A DNA stretch of 64,000 bases, taken from Granulicella sp. Lineage in GTDB: Bacteria > Acidobacteriota > Terriglobia > Terriglobales > Acidobacteriaceae. The notes under the pieces were generated by a model. It did no database searches, was not told the origin of the DNA, and saw only the letters and a program-made list of their open reading frames with translations. The stretch covers positions 1-64,000 of the forward strand of contig DAIDGQ010000045.1 of the NCBI GenBank assembly GCA_027452215.1, read 5' to 3'. A program made the position numbers and the translations under genes. How positions within the stretch are numbered: position 1 is the first letter of the stretch; the number at the start of each line of letters is the position of its first letter. Below are positions 32,701 through 40,685 of the stretch, one piece after another.

Positions 32701-33359
32701 GAGCCAGAGTCGGTGAGGGTGGCGGTGAAGATGACGTTGCCAGCTGCAGTCGGCGAGCCCGAGAGGACTCCGGTGGTGGGGCTGAGGGTGAGGCCGGCGG
32801 GGAGGGTTCCCTGCGTGATGGACCAGGTGTACGGAGCGATGCCACCGGCTCCGGCGAGGGTGGTGGAATAGGGCGTGCCGAGGACGGCTCCGGGGAGAGC
32901 TCCGGGAGCGGTGGCGATGGAGAGATTGGCCGCAATGTTGAGCGTGAGGACCCTGGTGAGGCTGGGGCTGGCGATGGACGCGACCGTGAGGGTGACGGCG
33001 AAGGGAGTTGCGACGGTGGCGGGAGCGGTGTAGGTGACGGCGGTGGTCGAGGAGTGGGTGAGGCTTCCGCAGGAGGTGGCGCAGGTGGCACCGGTGAGGG
33101 TCCAGGTGACTCCGGCGCTGTTGGCGTCGTTGACGACGGAGGCGGTGTAGGTGACGGAGTCGCCGGGATCGATGGTGGAGGCGGTGGGGCCCAGGAGGGT
33201 GATGGAGGTGGGAGTGATGTTGGCGGTGGAGGAGCCTCCGCAGCCGAGGAGAGAGGCGATGAGTGTGACGGTGAGGCCAGCCAGGACAGCCGGTTTGCGG
33301 AGGGCAGCGGAAGGAGTGCTGCGGATGAGGAGGGTGCTCCACACGGAACGAAGACGCAA
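29736..33359 (-). CDS. Large Ig-like / NHL-propeller lipoprotein
   Basis: 1207 residues from a TTG start (AGAGG about six nt upstream). A lipobox at the end of the signal peptide (LIASLLGCGG) marks a lipoprotein. After an N-terminal Ig-like domain come five or six putative-Ig repeats with the recurring GTPYSTTLAGAGG...YTWSIT...LPAGLTLSP...GTPT signature, then a middle region, then an NHL-like propeller with repeated IAIDPSDNIWITNQNG and VAVDAAQNAWFTNF blades. It is probably on the outer membrane or cell surface; ligand unknown. The repetitive DNA makes this region assembly-sensitive. It is paralogous in its C-terminal half to 38163-40547. Confidence 0.85.
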   Translation of the reverse strand: MRLRSVWSTLLIRSTPSAALRKPAVLAGLTVTLIASLLGCGGSSTANITPTSITLLGPTASTIDPGDSVTYTASVVNDANSAGVTWTLTGATCATSCGSLTHSSTTAVTYTAPATVATPFAVTLTVASIASPSLTRVLTLNIAANLSIATAPGALPGAVLGTPYSTTLAGAGGIAPYTWSITQGTLPAGLTLSPTTGVLSGSPTAAGNVIFTATLTDSGSPALTSSATYTLAVVYPQLSITTATTLPAGTVGTSYATTLTATGGTGTGYTWAVTSGTALSAAGLTLSPSGAIAGTPTSAETASRFTVTVTDSFGDQAAATLALTIAYPALTVATTTLPNGTVGIAYASALSATGGSGSGYTWSVTSGTALSAVGLTLSPAGAITGTPTTEETSSPLTVKVTDGAGNTASATLSLTILYPVLTITTASLPPGIVGAAYSQTLTASSGSGTGYTWAVTSGASSLSSLGLTLSSAGVLSAATPVAGTATFTVQVTDSQNDTATASLTLTIVPALSVTTTSLPSGTEGTPYTATLAATGGSGSGYTWTVTSGTGLSAVGLTLTPAGAITGTPTAGESSVPFTVQVTDANGNKATATLSLSVTAVVFQGQVLSGQQPVSGATIQLYTVGSTGNGSAATPMLVAPVVTDTIGMFNLAGNYTCGQSSSGQPIPSGSNQVYLVATGGSTSTTSTSGNPAIVLVAAVGPCTNLATTPFFTLNELTTAAAAWALSPFTSSATSIGATSTNILGITNAFLDAALLANPANGTVATLPATLSIEAGKLNALADALNSCASSASGSTCNPLFTAATPSGGTAPSDVFTAALNIVKHPGQNVAAVFATLPATPPFATTLLQSPNDWTMSLTVTGGGLSSPTALAVDSLNNVWVANQAGPISAFNAQGTPLSATGYGATDHTEIIQENGIAIDPSDNIWITNQNGYGGGGSGNVVEFYGARSSQIGVSPQPTGYTTNINFPDAVAADTNGNIFIVNTGPPSATVYSPTAALVSANLGLSQGLALVPVAIAIDAQHGFWLPGGNTVAHISAPTPTFPNGQLLSNPNCCQLSNGVATDALGNVWVADYLGGASSSSSSSEGSFADIAPDGTILYTNVVTGGINHPAMVAVDAAQNAWFTNFASASITEIAGNSSASSATALSPSTGVYSVGGFGLDASLNAPFSIAPDRSGNLWVSNQNVYAITMFFGLAAPTLTPLQPVPTAP

Positions 33360-33430
33360 GGCTGGCCTCTGGAGTAAAAAATGATGGATATCGCCGTAAT
33401 TCTACGCTAGAGGTGGGAGGGAAGCTGAGG

Positions 33431-35158
33431 TTAGTGGGCCTCCAGCTCGATTTTGCCCATGAGCCTGGGTGGGCGCTTGAGCAGCACGACCAGGGGAATG
33501 AGGGCGGCGAGCATGTAGGCGAACATGCGGTACTGGTCCATGTACGCGAGGAGCTCGGCCTGGCGCTGGACCTGTCCGTAGAGCAGGGCGAGGCCGGCGT
33601 AGGCGTTGTCGGACGCGGAGCCGCTGGAGGCGAGGGAGCCGTGGACGACCGCGAGGCCGGCGGCGGCCCGTGCGGCGAGAGGGTTGGAGGCGTTGATGTG
33701 CGCTCCGAGATAGGCCTGGTGGGTCTGGGCGGCTCGCTCGAGGAAGGTGCTGGAGATGGCGATGCCGATGCTTCCTCCTTCGTTGCGGACGAGGGCGTAG
33801 ATTCCGGCAGCGTTGCTGCTCTGGTCGGTGGGGAGAAAGCGGAACATGATTGTACTGAGCGGTACAGTTGTCATGCCGAGGCCGAGGATCTGCACAACAC
33901 GGGGCCAAATGAGGTTGGACTCGGCCATGTCGAGGTTGCCGAGGGAGAGCCACCAGGTGCCGAGGGCGATGGTGGTGATTCCGGCGGCGATCATGCGGCG
34001 GGCGTCGAAACCTCGGCTGAGGGCCCAGCCGACGAGCGGAACTTCGATCATGGTGACCAGGCCGGCGGGAGAGACGGCGATTCCGGCGGCGGTGGCCGAG
34101 TAGCCCATGAGCAGCTGCATGAACTGCGGAAGGAGGAAGGTGGTGGCGTAGAGAGCGGTGTAGACGCCGAGCACGATGGTGCAGCAAATGAGGAAGTTGC
34201 GCTCCTTGAGGAGGCGGAGGTTGACGACGGGGTCCTTGACGTAGAGCTCCCAGACGACGGCTCCGGAGAGGGCGACGAGGGCGATGGCGGCGCTCCAGGC
34301 GATGAAGGTGGAGCCGAGCCAGTCGAGCTCCTGGCCCTTGTCGAGGACGATTTCGAGGGAGGCGAGGCCGATGGCGATGAGGGCGAGGCCAGTGCCGTCA
34401 ATGCGCAGCTTTTTGCCCTTCATGGCGAGACGCTTGGCGGTGAGGGCGATGGGATCGACCAGCACCATGCGGGTGAAGAAGGCGCAGGCGATGCCAACGG
34501 GGATGTTGATGTAGAAGATCCAGCGCCAGGAGTAGTTGTCGGTGATCCAGCCGCCGAGGGTGGGGCCGAGGACGGGAGCGCAGAGGATGGCGACGGTGTA
34601 GACGGCCATGGCCATGCCACGTTTGTTGCCGGGGAAGGCGTCGGCGAGGATGGCCTGGACGGAGGGCTGGAGGCCTCCTCCGGCGAGGCCCTGCATGACG
34701 CGGAAGACAACCAGCAGGCCGAGCGTAGGGGCCAGGCCGCAGAGCGCGGAGAAGACCGTGAACATCACGACTGAGATGAGATAGAAGTTTTTGCGGCCGA
34801 TAACCGAGGAGATCCAGCCGCTGATGGGCAGGATGATCGCGTTGGCGACGAGGTAGCTGGTGAGGACCCAGGTGCTTTCGTCCTGCGAGGCGGAGAGCGA
34901 ACCGGCGATGTGGGGGAGAGCGACGTTGGCGATGGAGGTGTCGAGGACCTCCATGAAGGTTCCCATGGTGACGACGAGGGCGATGATCCAGGGGTTGAAG
35001 ACTCTGGGTGCGGGGGCGTGCGCGGTGGCTGTTGCGAGAGGTTCGCCGGGCTCGAATTCGGAGGCGCTGGGGGCGAGGGAGGACTCGGCGCGGTCGAGGG
35101 ATTGCTCGAGGCCTTGTGGTTCGATCTCCGGTTCTTCGAGGACTGACCCGCCGGTCAT
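33431..35158 (-). CDS. MFS drug efflux transporter, DHA2 (EmrB/QacA) type
   Basis: 575 residues with about 14 TMs. DHA2 features: an N-terminal hydrophilic tail of about 50 residues, LDTSIANVALPHIAGSL at TM1, STWVLTSYLVANAIILPISGW, IGRKNFYL (motif A) and VAILCAPVLGPTLGGWITDNYSWRWIFYINIPVG (motif C and the following conserved turn). Such pumps expel lipophilic compounds by proton antiport. No EmrA-like membrane-fusion partner is next to it. AAGGAG lies about 8 nt before the ATG. It diverges from a TetR gene and shares an 81-bp region with overlapping palindromes, so repression by that TetR is likely. Confidence 0.9.
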   Translation of the reverse strand: MTGGSVLEEPEIEPQGLEQSLDRAESSLAPSASEFEPGEPLATATAHAPAPRVFNPWIIALVVTMGTFMEVLDTSIANVALPHIAGSLSASQDESTWVLTSYLVANAIILPISGWISSVIGRKNFYLISVVMFTVFSALCGLAPTLGLLVVFRVMQGLAGGGLQPSVQAILADAFPGNKRGMAMAVYTVAILCAPVLGPTLGGWITDNYSWRWIFYINIPVGIACAFFTRMVLVDPIALTAKRLAMKGKKLRIDGTGLALIAIGLASLEIVLDKGQELDWLGSTFIAWSAAIALVALSGAVVWELYVKDPVVNLRLLKERNFLICCTIVLGVYTALYATTFLLPQFMQLLMGYSATAAGIAVSPAGLVTMIEVPLVGWALSRGFDARRMIAAGITTIALGTWWLSLGNLDMAESNLIWPRVVQILGLGMTTVPLSTIMFRFLPTDQSSNAAGIYALVRNEGGSIGIAISSTFLERAAQTHQAYLGAHINASNPLAARAAAGLAVVHGSLASSGSASDNAYAGLALLYGQVQRQAELLAYMDQYRMFAYMLAALIPLVVLLKRPPRLMGKIELEAH

Positions 35159-35178
35159 AGTTATGACTCCTTGGTCAT
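35154..35178. promoter_or_regulatory. Overlapping palindromes at the MFS gene start (putative TetR operator)
   Basis: GTCATA-GT-TATGAC (35154-35167) is a perfect palindrome that includes the MFS start codon; ATGAC-TCCTTG-GTCAT (35163-35178) is a second one that includes its Shine-Dalgarno. Together they give three alternating GTCAT/ATGAC half-sites, which suits a dimeric TetR regulator. Confidence 0.5.
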
Positions 35179-35239
35179 TGGATCAGGAAAAGGCTCTGCG
35201 GGATTCAGCCGGGGCGAGAAAACGTGCTAGTTTGATTGC

Positions 35240-35887
35240 GTGAAGGCTATTGCCGCAAATCGGGCACCAACTCGGACGCCAACCCGTAAACAGGTGCTGA
35301 CCGATATGCGGCGCCAGGAGATTCTTGCGGCTGCGATCAAGGTGTTTGGAAAGAAAGGGTTTGCGGCGACCTGCGTGGGGGATGTGGCCGACGCGGCGAA
35401 GATTGCCAAGGGAACGGTGTATCTGTACTTCGAGTCGAAGGAGGAGATTTATGCGACGGCGGTGCAGCTGGCTGTCGCGCAGTTGCAGGAGGTGGCGGCG
35501 GAACGGATTCGGCTGGTGAGTGGGGTGAGGGAGCGGCTGGCCGTCGCGATCGCGGTGCGGATGGAGTTCTGGCACGAGCAGCTGAATCTGTACCGGCTGC
35601 TGCTGACGGTGGGGAGGGAGGCTCGGCACAAGCGCCAGACGAACGAGGTGCTGCGGTCGGGGCATGGGCATTTTCTGCGGATTCTGGAGGAGGGAGCGGC
35701 CGCCGGGGAGCTCGAGCCTCGGGACTTCGACACGGTTGCGTGGGCGATTCTGGATATGATTCGCGGGTGCAATGAGCGGAGGATGGATCACCTGACGGAG
35801 CGCACTCCGCAGCAGGATGCGGAGACGATTACGGCGTTCGCGCTGCAGCAGCTGGGGCTCTCCAAGGAGAGCCCGGGCAGGCGCTAG
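35240..35887 (+). CDS. TetR-family transcriptional regulator
   Basis: 215 residues. The DNA-binding helix-turn-helix spans about residues 25-70: RRQEILAAAIKVFGKKGFAATCVGDVADAAKIAKGTVYLYFESKEEIY is a textbook TetR N-terminus. The C-terminal ligand domain is helical and not specific. GTG start at 35240, with TAGTTT ending 6 nt upstream and no Shine-Dalgarno, so it may be leaderless. It diverges from the MFS pump, its probable target. Its TAG stop overlaps the opposite-strand stop of the S9 peptidase gene within one CTAG. Confidence 0.93.
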   Translation: MKAIAANRAPTRTPTRKQVLTDMRRQEILAAAIKVFGKKGFAATCVGDVADAAKIAKGTVYLYFESKEEIYATAVQLAVAQLQEVAAERIRLVSGVRERLAVAIAVRMEFWHEQLNLYRLLLTVGREARHKRQTNEVLRSGHGHFLRILEEGAAAGELEPRDFDTVAWAILDMIRGCNERRMDHLTERTPQQDAETITAFALQQLGLSKESPGRR

Positions 35888-38061
35888 TTGGGCATTAGTT
35901 TGCGGGTGAGGTAGATGTAGGTGAGGGCCCAGGTGTTGGCTTGCTCCTGGAGGTTGGCTCCGGCGGCGTGGCCTCCTTCGATGATTTCGTCGTAGTAGAA
36001 GGGGTCGTGGAACTCCTCCATCTTGGCGGCGAATTTGCGGGCGTGCTGGGGGCCGACGCGGTCGTCCTTGGTGGTGGTGAAGATGAGCGGCTCGGGGTAT
36101 TGGACTCCGGGCTTGAGCTGGTTGTAGGGAGAGATTCCGGCGAGGAACTCACGCTCTGCGGGGACGGAGACAGAACCGTATTCGCCGACCCAGCTGGCTC
36201 CGGCGGCGATGTGCTCGAAGCGCAGCATGTCGAGGAGCGGGACCTGGATGACGATGGCGTTCCAGAGGTCGGGGTGCTGGGTCATCTCGACTCCCATGAG
36301 GAGGCCGCCGTTGGAGCCTCCCATGATGCCGAGGTGCTGGGGCGACGTGATCTTGCGGGCGATAAGATCTTCTCCGACGGCGGCGAAGTCGTCGTAGATT
36401 CGCTGGCGGTGGGTCTTGAGGCCGGCCTCGTGCCAGGCGGGGCCGAACTCCCCTCCTCCTCGGATATTGGCGAGGACGTAGGTACCTCCGTGCTCGAGCC
36501 AGAGCTTGCCGATGTTGGCGGAGTAGGCGGGCGTCTCGGAGACCTGGAAGCCGCCGTAGGCATTGAGTAGAACGGGGTTGGCGGCGTTGAGCTGCATGTC
36601 CTTCGGATGGACGATGAAGTAGGGGATCTTGGTACCGTCTTTGGAGGTGGCTTCGTACTGCTCGACGACGTCCTTGGAGGCGTCGAAGCGGGCGGGCTCA
36701 GTCTTTTCGAGGGTGAGGGTGGTGGCGACCGCGTCGCCGAGATAGAGCGAGGAGGGGGTGAGGAAGCCGGTGATGCCGAGGAAGAAGTTGTCGTCGGTGG
36801 AGCTGGTGGAGACAATGTCGACGCTGACGCTTTCAGGGACCGGGAGCTGCTTGCGGGACCATCCAGCGAGGCCGGGAGTGTAGATGTAAGCGCGGCCCTG
36901 GACGTGATTGAGCGTGGTGAGGAGGAGGCGCGAACGGGTGATGGCGGTGTCCTGAAGGAACTCGGTCGCGGTAGGCTCGAAGACGATGGAGGGCTTGAGG
37001 CTGGATGGATTTTTGAGGACGTCGGAGAGCTTCATCTCGAGCAGCGAGCCCTGCTTGTAGGTGATGAGCTGGCCTTCGGGCTTCCAGTCTTCGTCGAGGG
37101 TGAGGAGGACGCGGCCGTCGATGAGGCCGGAGATGTTGGACTTGGCGGGGATATTGAGCTGTTTGGGACCGTTGGGGGTGAGGACGAAGGTCTGGCTTTC
37201 GAAGAACGTGACGCCACGAACGAAGAGGGTGAGGGAGTGATTTTTGGCGTCGTGGAGAGTGCGGCCTCCGGCGCTGATGTCAGTGTCTTTGCCGCGGAAG
37301 ATCTCCTTTGCGGAGTCGAGCGGAGTTCCCCTCTTCCATAGCTTGACGATGAACGGGTAGCCGGAGGTGGTCATGCTGCCCGGGCCCCAGTCGCGCGAGA
37401 CGATGAGGGTGTCTTTGTCGAGCCAGCTGACCTCCTGCTTGCTGTGCGGGAGGGTGAAGCCGGCTTCGACAAACTTGCCAGATTTGAGATCGAACTCGCG
37501 CTGGGTATCAGCGTCCTCGCCGCCGGCGGAGAGGACGACCATGCAGTAGCGGTCGCCGGGATAGAGGCAGTCGACGCCGTGGGCGACCCACTTGACGTTG
37601 TCCTGCCTGCCGAGCGCGTCATAGTCGAGAACGGTTTGCCAGGCGGGCTGGGGAGTCAGGTAGCTGGCGAGGGATGTCTTGCGGAAGATGCCGTTGACGT
37701 GGTCGGCGTCTCGCCACAGGTTGTAGATTTCGCCACCGATCTGCTCGGGGGTGGGGAGGCGGTCCGGGGCCTGGGCGATCTTGAGAGCGTCGGCGTGGTA
37801 GGCGGCGTAGCGGGGATCGGCTTCGAGGACTTTCAGAGAACGGGCGTCCTCCGCTTTGACCCAGTCCATGGAGCGGGCGCTGGAGACGTCTTCGAGCCAG
37901 AGGTATTTGTCGGAGGAGGAGGAGGTGCCGGAGTCGGGGGTGTCGGCGGAGTGGGTGGCTGGCTGCTGGGCGGCGGCTCGAGGGGCAGGAGTGAGGGCGG
38001 CGAGGAACAGTGCGGCGAACAGCGGTGCGGGCGAGGAACGGAAACCCTTCAACATCTTCAC
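35884..38061 (-). CDS. Exported prolyl oligopeptidase (S9A)
   Basis: 725 residues. Signal peptide (about 1-31, ending APRAAAQ), an N-terminal seven-bladed propeller starting at YLWLEDVSSARSMDWVKAED (typical for S9A), and a C-terminal alpha/beta-hydrolase with the nucleophile motif GIMGGSNGGLL, the Asp in TTKDDRVGPQHARK and the His in IIEGGHAAG. S9A enzymes cut after proline in short peptides. RGGGEFGPAWHEAG and YGGFQVSETPAYS are also family-typical. Converges with tetR, sharing a CTAG; GGAG precedes the ATG. One of five exported peptidase-like proteins in this window. Confidence 0.92.
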   Translation of the reverse strand: MKMLKGFRSSPAPLFAALFLAALTPAPRAAAQQPATHSADTPDSGTSSSSDKYLWLEDVSSARSMDWVKAEDARSLKVLEADPRYAAYHADALKIAQAPDRLPTPEQIGGEIYNLWRDADHVNGIFRKTSLASYLTPQPAWQTVLDYDALGRQDNVKWVAHGVDCLYPGDRYCMVVLSAGGEDADTQREFDLKSGKFVEAGFTLPHSKQEVSWLDKDTLIVSRDWGPGSMTTSGYPFIVKLWKRGTPLDSAKEIFRGKDTDISAGGRTLHDAKNHSLTLFVRGVTFFESQTFVLTPNGPKQLNIPAKSNISGLIDGRVLLTLDEDWKPEGQLITYKQGSLLEMKLSDVLKNPSSLKPSIVFEPTATEFLQDTAITRSRLLLTTLNHVQGRAYIYTPGLAGWSRKQLPVPESVSVDIVSTSSTDDNFFLGITGFLTPSSLYLGDAVATTLTLEKTEPARFDASKDVVEQYEATSKDGTKIPYFIVHPKDMQLNAANPVLLNAYGGFQVSETPAYSANIGKLWLEHGGTYVLANIRGGGEFGPAWHEAGLKTHRQRIYDDFAAVGEDLIARKITSPQHLGIMGGSNGGLLMGVEMTQHPDLWNAIVIQVPLLDMLRFEHIAAGASWVGEYGSVSVPAEREFLAGISPYNQLKPGVQYPEPLIFTTTKDDRVGPQHARKFAAKMEEFHDPFYYDEIIEGGHAAGANLQEQANTWALTYIYLTRKLMPN

Positions 38062-38162
38062 ACTCCGGGAGGCCTTGCGGCGTCTGACGCTACTGTATCG
38101 CGGATGGACGGAGCCGAGGGAGCTCGTGCTGAAGTTTCCGGGTTCGGGGGGGGGGCGTGGCC

Positions 38163-40547
38163 TCAGGGGCGCTGGCCGGGCTGGAGGGCTGAGAGGGGGG
38201 TAACGGTGGGGGCCGCAACCCCGATGATTTCGGTGACGGAGTTGGAGGACTGGTTGGGGATCCAGACGTCGCCAGAGGCGTCCACGGCGAGGAAAGAAGG
38301 ATTGTTGAGTATGCCTCGCTGATAGCCGTAGTACCCGGTGATGGGGGCTCCGGAGCTGTTGAACTCCGAGAGAGCATAGGAGTTACCGGAGTTGGTGATC
38401 CATAGGTCATTGTTGCCATCGATGGCTATCCAGGTCGGATACGAGAGGCCACCTACGCTATAGCCACCGTAGCCATTGGCCTGACCTGACGGTGTAAACG
38501 CGGCGACATAGCCGATGAGCTGCAGAGCGACCCAGCCATTGCCATTTCGGTCGATTGCGATGTTCCCGGGCGCAAACAACTGGTTGCTATAGCTAAACGT
38601 GGCAGCACCCCCGGGGTTCGATACACGGCATCCGGAATTGGCAGAGTTGGCCGTCGCCCAGATGTAGCCGCTCGGATCGATGGCGATCTGCGAGACGCCC
38701 GCCAGACAGTTGTTGCTGATGGAAGTGTTGAACGAGACGATCGGAGCCGACGTGGCAGAGTTGTTGAACTTCCGCACGCTGGATGACCCTCCGCCGTAGC
38801 CACCATAGTAGCCGCCATAGCCGAATCCACCATAGCCACCGCCGTCGGTGACATACACGTAACCATTGCTATCGACAGCCACGGAGGTCGGGGAGTTCAT
38901 CTGCGGGGAGGTCCAGGGAGACCCGCTCACCGCGCCGAGGCTGCTGGTATAGGCGTACAGGGCGTTTGAGTTTCCCGCCGTGACGAAGATGTTGTCGCCG
39001 GAATCGATGGCAACCGAGTTGAAACCGCTGCCTCCAGTGGCGCTGGTGGCGAGGACGGCTCCCGCGGGCGAGAGCTTGGTGATGTAACCGGACGTGGAGT
39101 TGGTCGGGACGAGCGCGTTGCCGAGGCTGTCGATGGCAATGCTGCCGGGAGAGGGGATGTTGTTATAGCGGATCGCGACGGTAAAGTCGGTGGGCCTGGA
39201 AGTGAGCGCAGGAGAGAACGGAACAATGCCCCCGGGAAGGTCCCAGAGTTTGAGGACGTTCGTTGCTCCGGGGTTCTTGGAGATGTAGATCAGAGCGGTC
39301 GCGGTGTCTTTGGGCTTGGTGCCGCCGGGAGTTCCGTTACTTGTGGCGGAGCCAAAGAGGGTATTGCAGGTGGCGGAGGAGGCAGAGGCAGTGTTGGGAG
39401 AGTCGACGCAGGAAGCGAGAATGTTGGCGAGGGTGTCAAGCTCAGCCTGGGGGACGGTGCCGTTGCCGGCGGGCGTGATCTCGTTGGCGATCTGGCCTTC
39501 TCCGGCGTGCTGGGGGCCCAGCGGAGCTCCCTGAATGTTATAGAGGCTGGCCGCATTAAGCGTGGCATTCTGTAGGCCGATAAGATTAGTGGCTGAGCTT
39601 CCGACATGCAGGGCGTCCGAGGCGAAGCCGGACATCGCATAGCCGAATGCCACGGTCGAGACCTCGTTGACGTAGACGTACGCAATGGCGCTAGGACCGG
39701 TAGCAAAGTTTCCAACCTCGGGGCAAAGGCCGAGCATCGCGAGGTTGACGATGGAAGGATTGGTCACTCCTACCGAGATGGCCGATCCCGCCTGGGTATC
39801 AGCTCCGCTGCCGGGTGCGATGGGCGTGGAGATCACGAAGGTCGAGGCGGTGGGAGTCGCGAGGACGGTCTGCGTGGTGCCATTCAGGGTGGACCACTTG
39901 CCGCCCAGGCTGGAACTCGTGAACTGGACGCTCTGCCCGGTGTAGAGCTGGTTGGCGGCGGTAAACGTGTAGGTCGAGATGCCGCTCGAAGAGGTGGAGG
40001 AGATGGCCGTGATGGTTAGAGGGAAGCTGACGTTGGGAGAGCCTCCCGCGGTGTAGAAGTAGACGGGGTCACCGACGTCGCAGGTGTAATCTCCGGTGAC
40101 ATTGAAGCCTCCGGAGGCGTCGGAGGTCATGTAGTAGAGACCGTAGGTGGGGCTGCCGGGAACGAGATCCTGAGTGACGGGATAGGTGGAGCTGGTGGCA
40201 GTGGAGGAGGCCGAAAGCAGGGACTTTGCCATGGTGGCATAGCCGGTGGAGGAGGTTCCTGAGGCGGTGGCCTCGAGCAGAAAGACGTGCGAGGCCACGA
40301 TGGGGGCGTGACCTCCGAAGACGCTGCCGCGAAGGTGTCCAATGGAGGCCTGTGCGGGCGTAGGTGGAAAGCGGACTCCGGCCATGCCAGAGCAGCCGCT
40401 CAGAATCAAAGCGGCGGCGGTGAGCGCGAAGGTGAGGACTACGGAGAAGGCTTGGATGACGACCCCCATGATTGGCGCGGTGAGACTCAGCCTGGCTGCG
40501 CGGTGTCTCGGTGACAAGCAGTAGGGCAGGCACGGTGCGTGAGGCAC
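38163..40547 (-). CDS. NHL-propeller lipoprotein, paralogue of 29736-33359
   Basis: About 794 residues from GTG 40547; an ATG at 40469 is possible, but the longer form has the basic N-region expected for a signal peptide. The lipobox is ALILSGCSG. A middle region (NEVSTVAFGYAMSGFASDA, SATNLIGLQNA, ANILASCVDSPN) parallels the other lipoprotein (NELTTAAAAWALSPF, STNILGITNA, ADALNSCASS), and an NHL-like propeller follows (IAIDSLGNALVPTN, VAVDSNGYVYVTDG, IAIDPSGYIWATAN). A Gly/Tyr-rich loop (GGYGGFGYGGYYGGYGGG) protrudes from one blade. Unlike its paralogue it lacks the Ig repeat array. Function unknown; surface location inferred. Confidence 0.82.
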   Translation of the reverse strand: MPHAPCLPYCLSPRHRAARLSLTAPIMGVVIQAFSVVLTFALTAAALILSGCSGMAGVRFPPTPAQASIGHLRGSVFGGHAPIVASHVFLLEATASGTSSTGYATMAKSLLSASSTATSSTYPVTQDLVPGSPTYGLYYMTSDASGGFNVTGDYTCDVGDPVYFYTAGGSPNVSFPLTITAISSTSSSGISTYTFTAANQLYTGQSVQFTSSSLGGKWSTLNGTTQTVLATPTASTFVISTPIAPGSGADTQAGSAISVGVTNPSIVNLAMLGLCPEVGNFATGPSAIAYVYVNEVSTVAFGYAMSGFASDALHVGSSATNLIGLQNATLNAASLYNIQGAPLGPQHAGEGQIANEITPAGNGTVPQAELDTLANILASCVDSPNTASASSATCNTLFGSATSNGTPGGTKPKDTATALIYISKNPGATNVLKLWDLPGGIVPFSPALTSRPTDFTVAIRYNNIPSPGSIAIDSLGNALVPTNSTSGYITKLSPAGAVLATSATGGSGFNSVAIDSGDNIFVTAGNSNALYAYTSSLGAVSGSPWTSPQMNSPTSVAVDSNGYVYVTDGGGYGGFGYGGYYGGYGGGSSSVRKFNNSATSAPIVSFNTSISNNCLAGVSQIAIDPSGYIWATANSANSGCRVSNPGGAATFSYSNQLFAPGNIAIDRNGNGWVALQLIGYVAAFTPSGQANGYGGYSVGGLSYPTWIAIDGNNDLWITNSGNSYALSEFNSSGAPITGYYGYQRGILNNPSFLAVDASGDVWIPNQSSNSVTEIIGVAAPTVTPLSALQPGQRP

Positions 40548-40637
40548 GGTGACAGCGACTGGACACTATGGGAGGTATCGGCAGATGGGACTGGGAACTT
40601 TAGCCTGTGGAGATATTAGGAGGGGAGAAACGAGCCT

Positions 40638-40661
40638 GGGCCGGGCAGTGTTGCCCGGCCC
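40638..40661 (-). terminator. Terminator of the second S10 peptidase gene
   Basis: GGGCCGGGCA-GTGT-TGCCCGGCCC, a perfect 10-bp GC stem, 24 bp after the minus-strand stop at 40686. There is no strong T-run, so termination may rely on the stem alone or on Rho. Confidence 0.7.
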
Positions 40662-40685
40662 TGACGGATGGTCATTCGTGGAGGG

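Noticed and set aside
30722-33342. Pro/Ser- and His/Arg-rich long minus ORFs in the lipoprotein region
   Set aside because: Alternative frames of the Ig/NHL lipoprotein; composition is typical of GC-rich shadow frames.
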